A stretch of 64,000 bases of DNA from Cyprinodon diabolis (GCA_030533445.1 CM060070.1:24767501-24831500); one strand, 5' to 3'; positions 42,301 to 50,845 are shown, counted from the stretch's first letter. A program made the numbers and translations. Notes: a model not told the origin generated them from the letters alone.

Positions 42301-45300
42301 TCACAAAAAAACAAACTGATATCTACTTATCTGACAAGATAAATTTCAAATTACGCTTTAAGACTTTTATGGGCAGATAGGGGAAGAAACTTCTGCGGAA
42401 ACATGTTACCATAATATAAGAAGTGATCCAAATTTAGAGGGAGGGTCTGATTCATGTTCTTTGTTGCATCCATCATGACGTCAATCGGAACGAGAGGAGC
42501 TGACAAGGAACCAAACATTTAAAGAATATAAGTCTCATCTGAGATATAAATAACGCAGAAAGTGGTAACCATCCTCGACATAAAGCAGAGCAATCTGAGG
42601 AGCAATTAATTTGTTTGAATAAATCTAGTGTTGTAAGACGTTTCATTTCATGATTCTGGATCCTTAAGAGTCTAAAAAGGGTGGTCTGGTTGATCACAAG
42701 GTAGAAAACCTGGTGAACTTAATCAGATGACCTATGACAATACTCTTCTAGTTATGATTAGTTATGATTAAAACCAGGCTATTTTTAGCATATAGTTTTA
42801 TGCTGTCCTACAAAAACTTCCATAATTCTCTTTTTGCTGATTTATGCCCATCTTATAGCCACTCAGCACAGCTTTGTAATTTCTCAGGGAAGATAAGCAG
42901 GCAGAGATATTGTCACCTGACTTTAACTATTAAACCTCACAACATGTAAGCCATGTTTAGTGCTGGCATAGAAAGCACCATAGGAAACTCTTAGTTCTAC
43001 CTGAAAAGGAGACAAAAGTACAAATAAACAGCCTATGAAATTTATTAATAAAGCCACTTCCTCCTTTCTTTTCTTTTTAGACAGTGGCCTCTTTAGGTTT
43101 TCATACTTTCATTTTTATGACTTTTATCAATGATCTCTCAATATAGCTTAATAAATACAGCATTCTAAGCATTTTGATGAGTACGTTTCGAGGAAACACA
43201 CTCAAACTAAGCGTAAAACTAAAATGACAGCAAACACATTAAGTGTCCTGCTGAAGTATTGGTCCATCTTGAAGTGTTATACATCTTGTCATATAGAAAC
43301 GATAAGGGTCATTGTATTTTATTGGGATTTTTTGAAACTAAGCAACAAATGTGCAAATCTACTGAATCCTAACTGATGTTCCTAAATAAAATCCAGTGCA
43401 ACTACTCTTCCTGTCTTAAAACATAGGACTGCACCCTTTCCACAACATGGCTGTCCACCTAAAGTAAAAGGTAAGGCAAGGAGAACTCTAAGAAGTGATG
43501 CCCATGTTAACCCTGGATAGAGTTAACATGGGATCTAAAGCTCAGGAAGTATAACCTGCCTAGAGACCAGTAATTACGAACTCCATTAATCTGGCAGCAA
43601 GTGTAAAAAAATTTGCTTTGGTTAGATGAGACAAACGTAGAAATGTATGAGCCCTAAAGGCATAATTTCTTTCGTTTTTGCTTGTTTACAAAATCAAATC
43701 AAATAAAGCCATGTCTCATTTTCCTGGCACTTTACAAGTATTCCCCTCTTTCTGTTTGTTCATAGTATAGCAACCTAATTAAAAGTACATATTTGGAGCT
43801 GTAACAAAAAAATGTACAAAAAAGTTCAAGAGGAATTAAAAATCTACCAAACATCGTTCTGTGTTGCTGCAGGACCTTATGATGCATTAAAGTATTATAA
43901 CTAAACAGGAGTAATGTGTATCACTGCTAACAGGCACTCATCAATTCCTCCAGTTGGATCCCATTACTACAAATTATGCATCTTTGAGCTTCCACTATGA
44001 CAAAAAAGTTTCTATCTTACCTCGAGGACAGGTCCAGCACCCAGAATGGTCCTCTCCACCCCGCTGGCATAGCCTTTCTGGCTGAGCGCCGTCAGACAGT
44101 GGATCAGGAAGTTAGTGCTTTGGGTCTTCCCTGAGCCACTCTCTCCAGAGATGACAATGCACTGGTTCACCCTCTTCCTGAGCATAGCATAATAGGCCAC
44201 GTCGGCAATGGCGAAAATGTGAGGCTCCAGTTTTCCCAGCTGGTGGTTCTCGTACATCTTGACGTATTTAGGGTTGTAGATTGGCAGGAACCTGAATGGG
44301 TTGATGGCGATGAGGATGCTACCTGCATAGGTGTAGATTTTTTTCTTGTAGAAGCGCGTGCGGAGATTGTTCAATATGCTGTCCTCACTGAGGACGGGGA
44401 GGTTGCAAAGGTCTGCAAAGTCATCCTGGGGAGGGGGAAGGAAGCCTCTGGCAGCAAGCCGCTGTACCTCTTGCTCCTTGGACAAAGGTGGTAGGTGAAC
44501 ATAACGGATGGAGCCATCATGGTTCCTCTCCTGGACAAAAATGAAAAAAATAAAACAAAAAGAGCTAAACATAAATTGCCAGATTTCTGCAAGGACCTTC
44601 CAAATCTGCACTTTCTTCCCTCATGTAAATACAGGCTGTGTATGTATATAAGGGCATGTAAAATTTTGTTTTGTTTGTTTCCTATTAATGTGAAACGTAT
44701 TGTGCAAGTTTGACATCTTGTCACCAACAAAGAGGAAGAGAAGAGAAGGAAGCACCATGCAACAATCAAACATTGAAACACTAAGCTCTCACTTTGACAG
44801 TAACACAATGACAGATCTGGAAGATTTACCTGTAGCAAGAAGTAAAAGCCAAAGCTCTGAGGGTGTTCCACCTGAGCCTTCCTGGGCCAGAGCAGAACCC
44901 TCTGCACAGGCAGGTCTCCGGCCTCCAGTATCCACTCCTCACCGCCGCTTTCCTTCACCTCTGCCAAAACATACAGGCGGCTGGGGTCCAGCCCCAGCGT
45001 TGCAGCAGCATCTGAGATTACAGAGGCTGTTGTTGCATTCTTCTGCACTCTGAAGGCCAGAACAACAAGACTTCATAAGAAACATTATCTAAAGGAAAGA
45101 TCACTATTTGTTGAGCTATCATTCTAGTCAAATAAAGGTTAGAACTCCACCAGATTGGGGTACCTACCGAAGGTGGCAGCATGTGGAGGGTTGAGCTGAG
45201 AGCCGCGGGTAGATCTGAAGCAGGTACATACGGTCATCTGGGTCGTTACACCCCCCTCCCCCTCCTCCTCCACCTGCGTTTGTTGCCATGGTGGCAGCGC

Positions 45301-45316
45301 CATCTCTGACACTCAT
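1793..45316 (-). CDS. myo9b: Unconventional myosin-IXb (RhoGAP myosin), 43 coding exons
   Basis: Class IX myosins are actin-based motors with a RhoGAP tail that stimulates GTP hydrolysis by Rho, linking motor activity to local loss of RhoA signalling. I assembled 43 exons by eye. All introns are GT-AG and phases agree throughout, giving 6,786 nt including the stop (2,261 aa; human MYO9B is 2,157). Seen in order: RA domain, motor with P-loop GESGSGKT (252-259), switch I NNNSSRFG (303-310), switch II DIFGFE (533-538), loop-2 insert (724-831), four IQ motifs (about 990-1081), charged tail, C1 finger (1694-1742), RhoGAP (about 1757-1935, arginine finger R1796). The start MSVRDG matches human MSVKEA and opens the exon conserved with MYO9B. 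MYO9B rather than MYO9A is favoured by the RA/motor sequence and the C-terminal RRFSDP. Exon coordinates are in the block entries. Span includes introns. Confidence 0.96.
2471..3441. mobile_element. Decayed Tc1/mariner-like element in intron 42
   Basis: Ends are inverted copies beginning TACAGTCATG followed by an A-rich run (2471 rightward, 3441 leftward), with TA at both termini as expected for Tc1 elements. The interior around 2712-2740 reads TGTGAAACATGGAGGTGG, the remains of the transposase motif VKHGGG, followed by frame-breaking changes. A separate insertion interrupts it at 3135-3340. Confidence 0.75.
3135..3340. mobile_element. Retroelement-tail-like insertion with long inverted repeat, nested in a Tc1 relic
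   Basis: About 206 bp flanked by identical 12-bp target duplications TACTTCATGTTT (3123-3134 and 3341-3352). The insert contains arms of about 62 bp (3137-3203 and 3238-3301) able to form a near-perfect hairpin. It ends CCTGGATGACTGAGAATC, a sequence I recall as a common teleost repeat tail. The 12-bp duplication points to retrotransposition rather than cut-and-paste; the family is not settled. Confidence 0.7.
4440..4860 (-). mobile_element. Degenerate Tc1-like MITE fragment in intron 40
   Basis: Contains CAGTTACAGCTGCAAGTCTT, CCAGAGCATCTTTTTCCACA and a tract resembling the reverse of the WSDET region, all familiar pieces of non-autonomous teleost Tc1-like repeats in reverse orientation. No open frame and no clear ends. 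Confidence 0.5.
5328..5378 (-). CDS. myo9b: myo9b exon 40: 51-bp in-frame exon, possibly alternatively spliced
   Basis: A 17-codon stretch between a strong pyrimidine tract with TAG acceptor and a GTATGT donor, phase 0 at both ends. It reads [17 protein letters not shown], aligning with human MYO9B PWPLKLGFSSPYEGVL at the same place. Exons 39 and 41 also join in phase 0 without it, so inclusion or skipping both keep the frame. I infer it is real and optional. Confidence 0.75.
6421..7338 (-). CDS. myo9b: myo9b exons 35-38: RhoGAP domain
   Basis: Exons 7146-7338, 6931-7059, 6709-6814 and 6421-6552 (residues 1750-1935). RhoGAP domains insert an arginine finger into Rho to speed GTP hydrolysis. 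Here it is R1796 in [13 protein letters not shown]. Other conserved parts: [10 protein letters not shown] at the domain start, [25 protein letters not shown], and [18 protein letters not shown]. No inactivating change is visible, so the GAP should be active; in MYO9B the preferred target is RhoA. Confidence 0.95.
7439..7708 (-). CDS. myo9b: myo9b exons 33-34: C1 zinc finger
   Basis: Exons 7597-7708 and 7439-7512 (residues 1688-1749). All zinc ligands of a C1 finger are present: H1694, the CDTC pair, CSNC, HKKC and the final C1742, with spacing H-x12-C-x2-C-x12-C-x2-C-x4-H-x2-C-x7-C. The middle spacer of 12 equals that in human MYO9B, an atypical C1 that is not expected to bind diacylglycerol strongly. 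The exon 33/34 junction splits an Asn codon. Exon 34 is short (74 bp); its CKMICHKKC is diagnostic. Confidence 0.92.
7821..12666 (-). CDS. myo9b: myo9b exons 25-32: charged helix and low-complexity tail
   Basis: Exons 11650-12666 (1,017 bp, the largest), 11453-11546, 8994-9112, 8705-8820, 8410-8558, 8191-8298, 7940-8110, 7821-7862 (residues 1082-1687). The large exon opens with about 70 residues of alternating Glu and Lys/Arg heptads ([20 protein letters not shown]), likely a stable charged single helix or coiled coil, then acidic and Ser/Pro-rich sequence. [16 protein letters not shown] matches human SREKRESRRQRGLEH. Exon 29 has [14 protein letters not shown], almost identical to human, opening the conserved pre-C1 region. 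Exon 32 is only 42 bp and mostly Lys/Arg. Exons 26-28 are weakly conserved and supported mainly by phase and splice sites. Confidence 0.85.
9290..9380 (+). repeat. Teleost LINE/SINE-type 3' tail with TTGAA repeat
   Basis: Contains AAGTGCCTTGAGATGAC, then TTGGCGCTATATAAAT and a short GAATT/TTGAA tandem end. This arrangement is a very common 3' tail of retroposons in fish genomes; only the tail is present, as in 5'-truncated insertions. Exact family not determined. Confidence 0.6.
9409..10540. repeat. Patchwork of repeat fragments in intron 26
   Basis: Includes a CAGGGGTCCGCAACC terminus (9417), a retroposon-like tract AGAATCAGAAATACTTTAAT (9697), a hAT-like CAGTGTTTCC end (9967) and, at 10520-10537, an inverted CAGGGCTCGATGTTAACC end. 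None could be paired into a complete element. Intron 26 spans 9113-11452 and holds no gene of its own. Confidence 0.4.
13019..13097. repeat. (GGAA)n microsatellite
   Basis: About 20 uninterrupted tetranucleotide units in intron 24, surrounded by a purine-rich zone from about 12780. In transcript sense it is a (TTCC)n pyrimidine tract 130 bp downstream of the exon 24 donor. The apparent open frames through it are repeat artefacts. Confidence 0.97.
13230..13651 (-). CDS. myo9b: myo9b exons 23-24: lever arm with four IQ motifs
   Basis: Exons 13502-13651 and 13230-13390 (residues 979-1081) start with [13 protein letters not shown], the end of the converter. Four IQ-type light-chain (calmodulin) sites follow: [47 protein letters not shown] and [14 protein letters not shown]. 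The exon 24 acceptor was chosen as TTTGCTAG|GTT because it alone continues the frame and restores the second IQ motif. A nearer CAG at 13360-13370 would bring a stop into frame. Confidence 0.9.
14450..15256 (-). CDS. myo9b: myo9b exons 19-22: end of motor, SH1 helix and converter
   Basis: Exons 15134-15256, 14964-15044, 14763-14873 and 14450-14575 (residues 832-978). Conserved landmarks are [17 protein letters not shown] (after loop 2), [35 protein letters not shown] (SH1 region, leading to the converter) and TTYQIGKTK, which ends the converter just before the lever arm. Phase 0 at each boundary in this block. Confidence 0.95.
15335..20375 (-). CDS. myo9b: myo9b exons 15-18: class-IX loop-2 insert of the motor
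   Basis: Exons 20300-20375, 19863-19955, 16704-16817 and 15335-15374 (40 bp) encode residues 724-831. This is the large positively charged loop-2 insertion peculiar to class IX myosins, which in the family lies at the actin interface. Anchors to human MYO9B are [18 protein letters not shown] (exon 17) and VRQKQAIPK (exon 18). Exon 15 contains RTPLGELQ, which resembles the MYO9A loop. Exon 16 contains [15 protein letters not shown], for which I see no obvious counterpart in human MYO9B. The open frame across exon 17 that reads longest is not the coding one; phase from exon 16 selects the frame starting EMHSE. Confidence 0.88.
17789..19002. mobile_element. PIF/Harbinger-type element, non-autonomous, in intron 16
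   Basis: Terminal inverted repeats share GGGCCGGAT(C/T)TATCAA, with TAG at 17786-17788 and at 19003-19005 as a 3-bp target duplication, the length typical of PIF/Harbinger. Interior carries a HARBI1-like coding exon (18138-18485). Total 1.2 kb, much shorter than an autonomous copy, so the catalytic DDE part is missing. Confidence 0.78.
18138..18485 (+). pseudogene. HARBI1-like transposase N-terminal fragment with internal stop
   Basis: Two in-frame blocks are separated by a TGA at 18228. The first (ATG 18138) is Arg-rich ([16 protein letters not shown]), like HARBI1 N-termini. The second includes [29 protein letters not shown] and [16 protein letters not shown], the helix-turn-helix part of Harbinger nucleases. 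It stops at 18485 before any catalytic residues. Contained in the 17789-19002 element. Confidence 0.75.
21247..21487. mobile_element. MITE with CACTGCAAAA termini
   Basis: Left end CACTGCAAAAACT at 21247 and right end TTTTGCAGTG to 21487 are inverted. The 241-bp interior is AT-rich. I could not recognise a target duplication. Lies in intron 14. Confidence 0.55.
21875..44530 (-). CDS. myo9b: myo9b exons 3-14: motor head, nucleotide-binding and upper/lower 50K regions
   Basis: Exons: 44021-44530, 30733-30827, 28844-28906, 25735-25834, 24938-25038, 24129-24258, 23292-23381, 23055-23171, 22830-22964, 22389-22510, 22145-22286, 21875-22070 (residues 124-723). Exon 3 (510 bp) carries the start of the motor and the P-loop GESGSGKT. 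Exon 4 carries switch I ([12 protein letters not shown]). Exon 11 carries switch II (DIFGFEDFE) and the relay helix start. Exon 12 has [13 protein letters not shown] and exon 14 the strongly conserved [15 protein letters not shown]. All key ATPase residues are present, so the motor looks catalytically competent. Intron 3 is 13.2 kb, by far the longest inside the coding region. Confidence 0.95.
23848..24074. mobile_element. MITE with TTAA target duplication in intron 8
   Basis: Inverted ends AGGTGTAGTGGAGGAT and, read inward from the right, AGGTATAGTGGAGAAT, flanked by TTAA on both sides (23844-23847 and 24075-24078). TTAA targets are used by piggyBac and Kolobok transposases, so it was probably moved by one of these. 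It ends only about 55 bp from exon 8. Confidence 0.72.
25429..25730. repeat. AT-rich minisatellite abutting the exon 6 donor
   Basis: Imperfect tandem array of units such as AATAAAGTCATAATATTATG alternating with AATAAAGTCGCAACATTAT, so a longer dimeric period of about 45 bp is visible. The last degenerate units end within a few bases of the exon 6/intron 6 boundary (25735/25734). Confidence 0.85.
27337..27837. mobile_element. MITE with TTAA target duplication in intron 5
   Basis: Inverted ends AGCTACAGTGTGTAA (left) and AGCTACAGTTTGTAA (right, read inward), flanked by TTAA at 27333-27336 and 27838-27841. Interior includes CGCTAGATGTCGCTA near the right end, as in a widespread teleost MITE family. 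No coding capacity. Confidence 0.75.
31390..31570 (+). mobile_element. Degenerate Tc1-like fragment
   Basis: AAGACCATACCCACACTG followed by CGGTGGTGGCATCATG matches the part of Tc1-like elements that once encoded the VKHGGGSIM motif; CAGCAGCAGTCTAAATCC further on matches the QQDNDPKH region in decayed form. Ends not found. Confidence 0.55.
35286..35690. mobile_element. GC-rich MITE with TAA target duplication
   Basis: A 405-bp GC-rich island in AT-rich intron. Ends are inverted: CCCCAGGCTCACACCGACTC on the left; CCCCTTGCTCACACTGGCTC read inward from the right. TAA flanks both sides (35283-35285, 35691-35693). A 3-bp TAA duplication fits PIF/Harbinger. This explains the local GC rise without invoking a CpG-island promoter. 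Confidence 0.7.
39203..39766. mobile_element. Probable MITE with diverged inverted ends
   Basis: Left end ACCCCTTTACCACAGGTCAA and the reverse of the right end (GCCTCTTTCACACTGAAAAA) are related, each followed by a pyrimidine/GGG motif. The internal open frame (39489-39770) has no recognisable domain and is taken as noncoding. Confidence 0.5.
40000..40290 (-). mobile_element. Degenerate Tc1-like fragment (reverse orientation)
   Basis: Contains ACACATAATAATACTGCC and CACACCATGCATCAC, resembling the reverse of the Tc1 GGGS/M region, with AACAACTGCCAGTCTTGTA earlier. Strongly decayed. Confidence 0.4.
43250..43760 (+). mobile_element. Degenerate Tc1-like fragment
   Basis: TTTGGTTAGATGAGACAAACG near 43615 corresponds to the WSDETK block around the first catalytic Asp of Tc1 transposases, now mutated. 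An upstream tract (43440-43500) with CTAAGAAGTGATGCCCATG fits the preceding region. No open frame. Confidence 0.5.
44830..45316 (-). CDS. myo9b: myo9b exons 1-2: start codon and Ras-associating (RA) domain
   Basis: Exon 1 is 45168-45316 and exon 2 is 44830-45049; together residues 1-123. The segment with [16 protein letters not shown] and VQRVLLWPR is nearly identical to the human MYO9B N-terminal RA domain, a ubiquitin-like fold that precedes the motor in class IX myosins. A run of seven glycines follows the first 15 residues. The chosen ATG (45316) has A at -3. A second in-frame ATG (codon 10, 45289) sits in a textbook GCCACCATGG context, so initiation at both is possible. The donor is GTAGGT and the intron-1 acceptor CAG; the junction splits an Arg codon. 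Confidence 0.93.
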
Positions 45317-45344
45317 CCTGAACCAGGGGGAGTGGCCTCAGCAT
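45246..45344 (-). promoter_or_regulatory. Upstream ORF overlapping the myo9b start codon
   Basis: In the spliced 5' leader an ATG at 45344 (G at -3) opens a 32-codon frame that runs out of frame through the main ATG at 45316 and the second in-frame ATG at 45289, and stops with TAA at 45246. Ribosomes using it could not reinitiate at either myo9b start without moving backwards, so it would lower output by leaky scanning. Seen directly; the effect is inferred. Confidence 0.6.
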
Positions 45345-45382
45345 GCCGCACGTCCACCGCCACCGGTCTCACAACACAGCAC
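45317..45382 (-). other. myo9b: myo9b 5'UTR portion of exon 1 with splice acceptor
   Basis: Upstream of the ATG the transcript-sense sequence reads TCATCTTCAG followed by GTGCTGTG at 45383/45382. This is a good 3' splice site, so the coding exon is preceded by at least one noncoding 5' exon. No convincing partner exon, CpG island or promoter was found to the right within the window. Confidence 0.6.
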
Positions 45383-47814
45383 CTGAAGATGACAGAAGGA
45401 ACCATCACATTAAATCAAATACGAGGGGTTTAGCTTTATAGAAGCTTATTATGCATTTGAAAATTGTTATAAATCATCTCATTTAGATGCCATTGTCAGA
45501 TAATTTTAGGTGCCACTGCCATATGTTCAAATTAAGGTTACACAAAATGTGATAATGAAAGTATATCCATCCAGCTAAAAATGTCAATGGCTTGCAAATT
45601 TGCAGGAATTTGACATTCTCTGTCATATACTAATAAATATTGCATTCAACTATGCATTGATGCAACCATATGGATAAAATATGCAGCACTAGTTCAAGTA
45701 ATATATTCATTATTTAGCAGAGTAAACATGGGATTGTCCAGCTCTTGTGCACTTCAGGTGGGAGATGCTCTCTGTGTCCTTAAAAGGAAGCAGTTTTAAT
45801 GTAAAATGAGAAAATCGACCCCCAGTACAAAGGCTGTCGTAATTTTGAAGTTACTGCCTTAGGAAGAGGTCCTTACTCCAGAGTCAATAGAGAAAGAAAT
45901 CAAAAAGGGGGAAACCTCAAAGCCTTGGAGCACCATTTAAAAAGTGAATTACGGGTTGGCGGCATCGTCTTCTTCATTCCCTGATGTGCACCAGAGCTGA
46001 AATGGTTTCTTGGAGCAAAATCTGAATCAGACCACTTCAGTCAGGAGGAAATGGACAAAAAATAAAAAAACAACTGTGTAAGCCAAGTTACATTTAAAAA
46101 CACAGTTCTATCAAAATGGTTTCATGAATCCAAACAACTCAATTTGAAAAAAACGTCTCCTAACATTTAGAATAGAAATGGATTTTTGCTACACTAACCG
46201 ACATAAAACCGGAAAAGCTGAGTCTGATTTAAGGTCAGGCTGCTTTAGCTCTGAGCCAGGGATAGGGTAGCCATTGTATTGCTCTTAGCTATTATGAGAG
46301 AGAAAAAAAGCAAACAAACATGTAAAAATCAATGCAATAATAAAAGGAACAAATTTATATTTTCCAACCCCAAAATATTCCTGGCATTATTTGTACATTT
46401 GCAGTGCAAATTCTAGGAAAAAAAATGTTTGGATAAAGGTTTCAAAATATAATTAAAATACCTATTTTGCACCTCTTCAAAGCAAAGCTTCACTTCAACA
46501 AATAATGCTGTAGTTTAGTACCATTTTATGAATATAAATCAGTTTGATTTTTATTATTTTTTTAAGAGTAGTATTATTTTTTGCACACCGGTCATATGCA
46601 ATTATAGATCTACAGTTGAAATATGATTGCATTTTCACATTTTTCATTATTCTCACTGATGTAGTCATTGTAATAAGTCTAATAACTTAAACGTGATCAC
46701 ATTTTAAGATCTCATCAGGTATTCCTTCTAACAGAGAAATTTAGAAATGAAAATTAAGGTTACAATTTTTCCATAATAAGATTAAACTTATTCGAAAATC
46801 CCATCTGTGTTATTTGGGCGATAGGGTTTGGACAGACACAAGCGGCAACTGAGCTATCCAGGTTGAAGAGCCAAAAATCTCAAGAGTTAATGAATCATGA
46901 AGTACATACAATCATGTTAAGGAATTATTAACAAAAATCTAATTAAGGAAAGACTAAGGCATTAAAAATATATATAGAAGAACAGTAAATCTGTACAATA
47001 TTTTGTGGCTAAAACATGTGATGTAGACACTTTTTTATAGCTTTGCATTTATTAATCAATGGAGACTTCAAATCATATTTCTACATTCCCCAAGTAAAGC
47101 GGCACAGTGCCTGAGCATTTCTCTTGCAGTCATATCAGATGCAGAAAGTTCAGCTCCTGAAATCTAACCATATGTTGCAGCTGCAGACTGTGCAGAGAAA
47201 TTCAACCCTTCCGCTCTTTGATGACAAAACTATCACTCGGGTGAAACCACAAATGTTGTAATGACAGCACGCCATCGCTCTTGAAACAACAAAGTTGTTA
47301 GCTGTGGAACTTGACAAGATAAAGAGAGTTCAGTCCCTCTGCACAACACAAACTCATACCTGGATTCATAGATGACCTAATAACTTCACACTGCAGAATA
47401 ATGTGCACATTTTAAAGATAAACCAAGAGAATATATAAAGACAGAACTCTACCTTTTTTTTATCATAAAGCTAGCATTTGTTGGCCACAAATGCATGACA
47501 GAATCTGGCCTTATTCTAAAAAACTAAAAGAACTTCAGCTCAGCAGCTAGTACTTTAGCTGTGGTGATGACAAAGTCAGTTTTCATGATAAATCCCTTTC
47601 CACAGCAAGCAGTGATATACTTGTCTTCAAGAGAAAACAACTCAGACAATGTGAATATGGTCAACACTTAGCTTATTGTTGACACTAAAAACAACAAAAT
47701 GACACAGGAGAGTAGTGGTGCATGATGCAGCATTAAGGGCAGGTTATATTCCCAACAGCAGTGTGTCATAGTGAGCTTGATGCAGATATTTTTGATTTAT
47801 GCCCAATTTTGAAG

Positions 47815-48060
47815 CATGATCTGTGCTAAGTTATTCCACGCCACAACGCAAGAGGGACAATCACAAACTAGCTGTGGGTCTAGATATGACAGAGGTGGTG
47901 AGGAAGTGGAAAAACGCAAGAGGCAAGTTTGTACGACAACGGAAGGACATGGAGCGGGGATCCAGGTGGAAAAAGGGCCGCAGCGTTCTCACGGACCTCG
48001 CTCTTCTAGCTGGTCCATCTTCACGAGTCGTTTTCCACAATGGTGTTCATGAAAACAAAA
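47815..48060 (+). pseudogene. MADF-domain fragment, transposon-derived
   Basis: A frame from 47823 reads RKRDNHKLAVGLDMTE then VVRKWKNARGKFVRQRKDM, resembling the second half of MADF (Myb/SANT-like) domains found in the accessory protein of PIF/Harbinger elements and in related host factors. The domain's first half is missing or in other frames with stops. No inverted repeats were identified nearby. Confidence 0.5.
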
Positions 48061-50845
48061 CAAGCCGGTCAGGTACCAAACAGGAAATACGTATAGTGTA
48101 GAACGGATGTAGATTTGACCAATCAGCGCCCACCTGTCTGCGGCACTGTCTGTGGTCACCTACAACGACCTGGTTTCTGAGTATAAAAAAGCCTGGCAGG
48201 CTAACCGCTTTAAGCAAGAGAGATGTCCTCGGGAGTTTTACTAGTTTAAACATGGAGAATGATTTTGAAAGGACAGTTTCATGTGTTAGCAGTATGTATA
48301 AGCAATTAACATGACTGGCTGCTCAACTCCTGAACTTAGACTTTCTTATGAAATGACAAAAAATTAAATATGAAATTGCTTCAATACCTACAGTAAGGAC
48401 TTCCATACCAAAGAATGCTATAAAGAGCAGGATTTGGTATTGGGCGTGTTAAATATTCCAGGAAAGGTCTGATTCAGGTCACAGGCAGATTCCGGGATGC
48501 AACTTTAAAAGAGAGAATTTTCAATATTCTGCTGAAGCACATAATCCAGAAAAAAGAAAAACATTGTCTCTTAGTATTGCAATAATGTTTGTACACAGCG
48601 CTTCTAGCCAACAGCTGTAAATTTGCCATGTGATGTACATCATCCATCTGGCACTAAACTGAAGGGTTAATTCAGCATTTTTAGGGTTTTTGATGACCTG
48701 GGACTCAAGATCTGAGCTCATTACAGAAACAGGGTTATTTAAGACTTTTCTTGAGCTTCTTTTCTTTTATTCTATATGGATTCACACCTGCAAATAATCT
48801 CTTCCTAGTTGAAGCTATTGTTTCCTATCTGGTCTTTATAGTTTATTTACAAAAATACATACGTAAAGTACATCTAAATTAGCATCAAACAAGGATGGAA
48901 TCTTGATTTCTGCCTTGTTTAGCTTTGTGTTTACCTTAAGCAAAACTACTGTCAACTTGGCTTGGTGAAACATTTTTTTTTTACCTTAGGGTTCATAGAC
49001 TACATTTGCACTGCAAAATATGATGAAATGTGCTTGAATTTAGGGGAGAAGCTGCCAATCATTGATCGCTAATACTTTAAGAAAATACCCCAACAACCAT
49101 AACAAACATTTCCTATAAACGCCACGTATCATCATATCTCTGCATACTTCTGCAGCTTTCACAGAACAGAGGTTATATGAGTAGAAATGCTCTACATCAC
49201 TCAAGGATTTATTTGGTTCAACTTCAAACCACACTGAAATTACTGACGTGTTAGTTGCTGTGGTTACCGTGCCTGAGTGGCTTTATGACAGCTTTATAGT
49301 CATCAGCATAGAGCAGAAGCTCACCATTATGATCAATGGTTGACAGAGTCAAGCGTTGGAGCTCAATGCTGCAAGACTTAGGGAATGAATTAGAGCAAAT
49401 CAAGGTGGATTGGTACTGGTATCCAAGCCCAAGACCACTTTTAGCGAAAGCAACGGTCTGCAGACGTAGGGTAACAACTACCACAATATTTGTCCTTGCA
49501 CCAGTAATGTTTAATGTGTAAATTAATACATTGTACAGTATTGTTTGTACTAATGATTTAAGGAGTATGTCTTAATTATCTGGTTGCATAATTGTGACAA
49601 GCAGAATATGTTGTCTGTTAATCGTATAAGATCTTCCAGAACCAGACTACAGAACTATGCTACTCCGCTAACTTCTTGGGTATGTCTATGCATTGGATCT
49701 AAAAATGGCTCTCATTTAGTTTTGAATCTGAGACATTACTTTGCATTCCGCTTGTTATAACATCTCAAAAGATGGTGCCTTCTTAACAGAAATAAAGTAA
49801 ATATAAAAATCACCCTGGAACATTTTAAATCATTGTAGGGGGAAAGGAAAAGGAAAAACACCACAACTTGAGACTCGTGAGCTTATGCCTTTGCCAGGCT
49901 TATGCCTCTGACCACAGACCCAAAAGCATGCAGCCTTATAAAATGCAAAGGCTCAAAAAACTCCAGAGACCACATGAGAGGACATTATCGTTATTCTCCA
50001 TCATGAAGTCGGTCTGCTTCAAATCCCAAACTGCTCACTGTACTGCTTTCAAGAAAGCATATACAAAATAAGGCAGGGGACAGATGCAAGGAAAAAGGCA
50101 ATCATTTACAGCAGGGGCATCAGGGGACAGTAAAAGGAGACAGAGGCTTTGAGGTAATGGAGATTCCTCCCTGCAGAAGTGATCGTCTATAGTAGTGCCC
50201 AGCATTCCACAGATAAGACTGGGTTGGCTGCTTTACACAGGCTTAGCCTGGCATTTAGCTGCTTAGCAGGAGGCGACAGCAGAGGACAGGGCTTCAGCTG
50301 AGTGGGCTCTGTACCTGCTTACAGAGGGGGAATCAGCAACTAAGAAGCTTCTTATGCCTGACATTTCTTATTAAAAGGCAGGGCCTGCTCTTTATTCTAA
50401 CTGAACCCACCCACCCCATCCCAGCCCCTCACAATCCAGGCAGGAAAAATGTCTTGGAGTGAGCAAGTTCTACAGATCACAGGAATGCTACCCAGTTTAC
50501 CTATTAGCATGCAAACATTTGGAGGCTGTCCGAGGGCCTAATCTGCAAATGTTTGCATTTCTTAAAGCTCAACTAATCAGTAGACAAAGAGGTCTTTCTC
50601 ATTTTATTTACTTTTGTTGGTAGCACTTTGAGAGGAACTACTTATAGGAAGTGTAGTATAAAAGGATTAATTACTATTATCATCATTACCTAGTTGATAA
50701 TATTTTATTATGCTTTTATTTTTCTTCTATTTAATGATCTAATTCATGAAAAGCACTTTAATTTGTCAGCGTTTATCATGTACTCAATTCTGCTTTACAA
50801 ATAAAATTGCATTGCCTTACCTGTAACAAAATATCATAGAACTAG

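Larger units (their letters stand above)
30828..44020 (-). other. myo9b: myo9b intron 3 (13.2 kb)
   Basis: The longest intron inside the coding region. Contents recognised: a Tc1 relic near 31390-31570, a PIF-type MITE (35286-35690), a MITE-like element (39203-39766), and two more Tc1-like relics (40000-40290, 43250-43760). Between these I see only AT-rich sequence, short purine or pyrimidine runs and no exon with conserved coding. Confidence 0.8.

Noticed and set aside
44219..44494. Plus-strand frames opposite myo9b exon 3
   Set aside because: Antisense shadow of a highly conserved coding exon.
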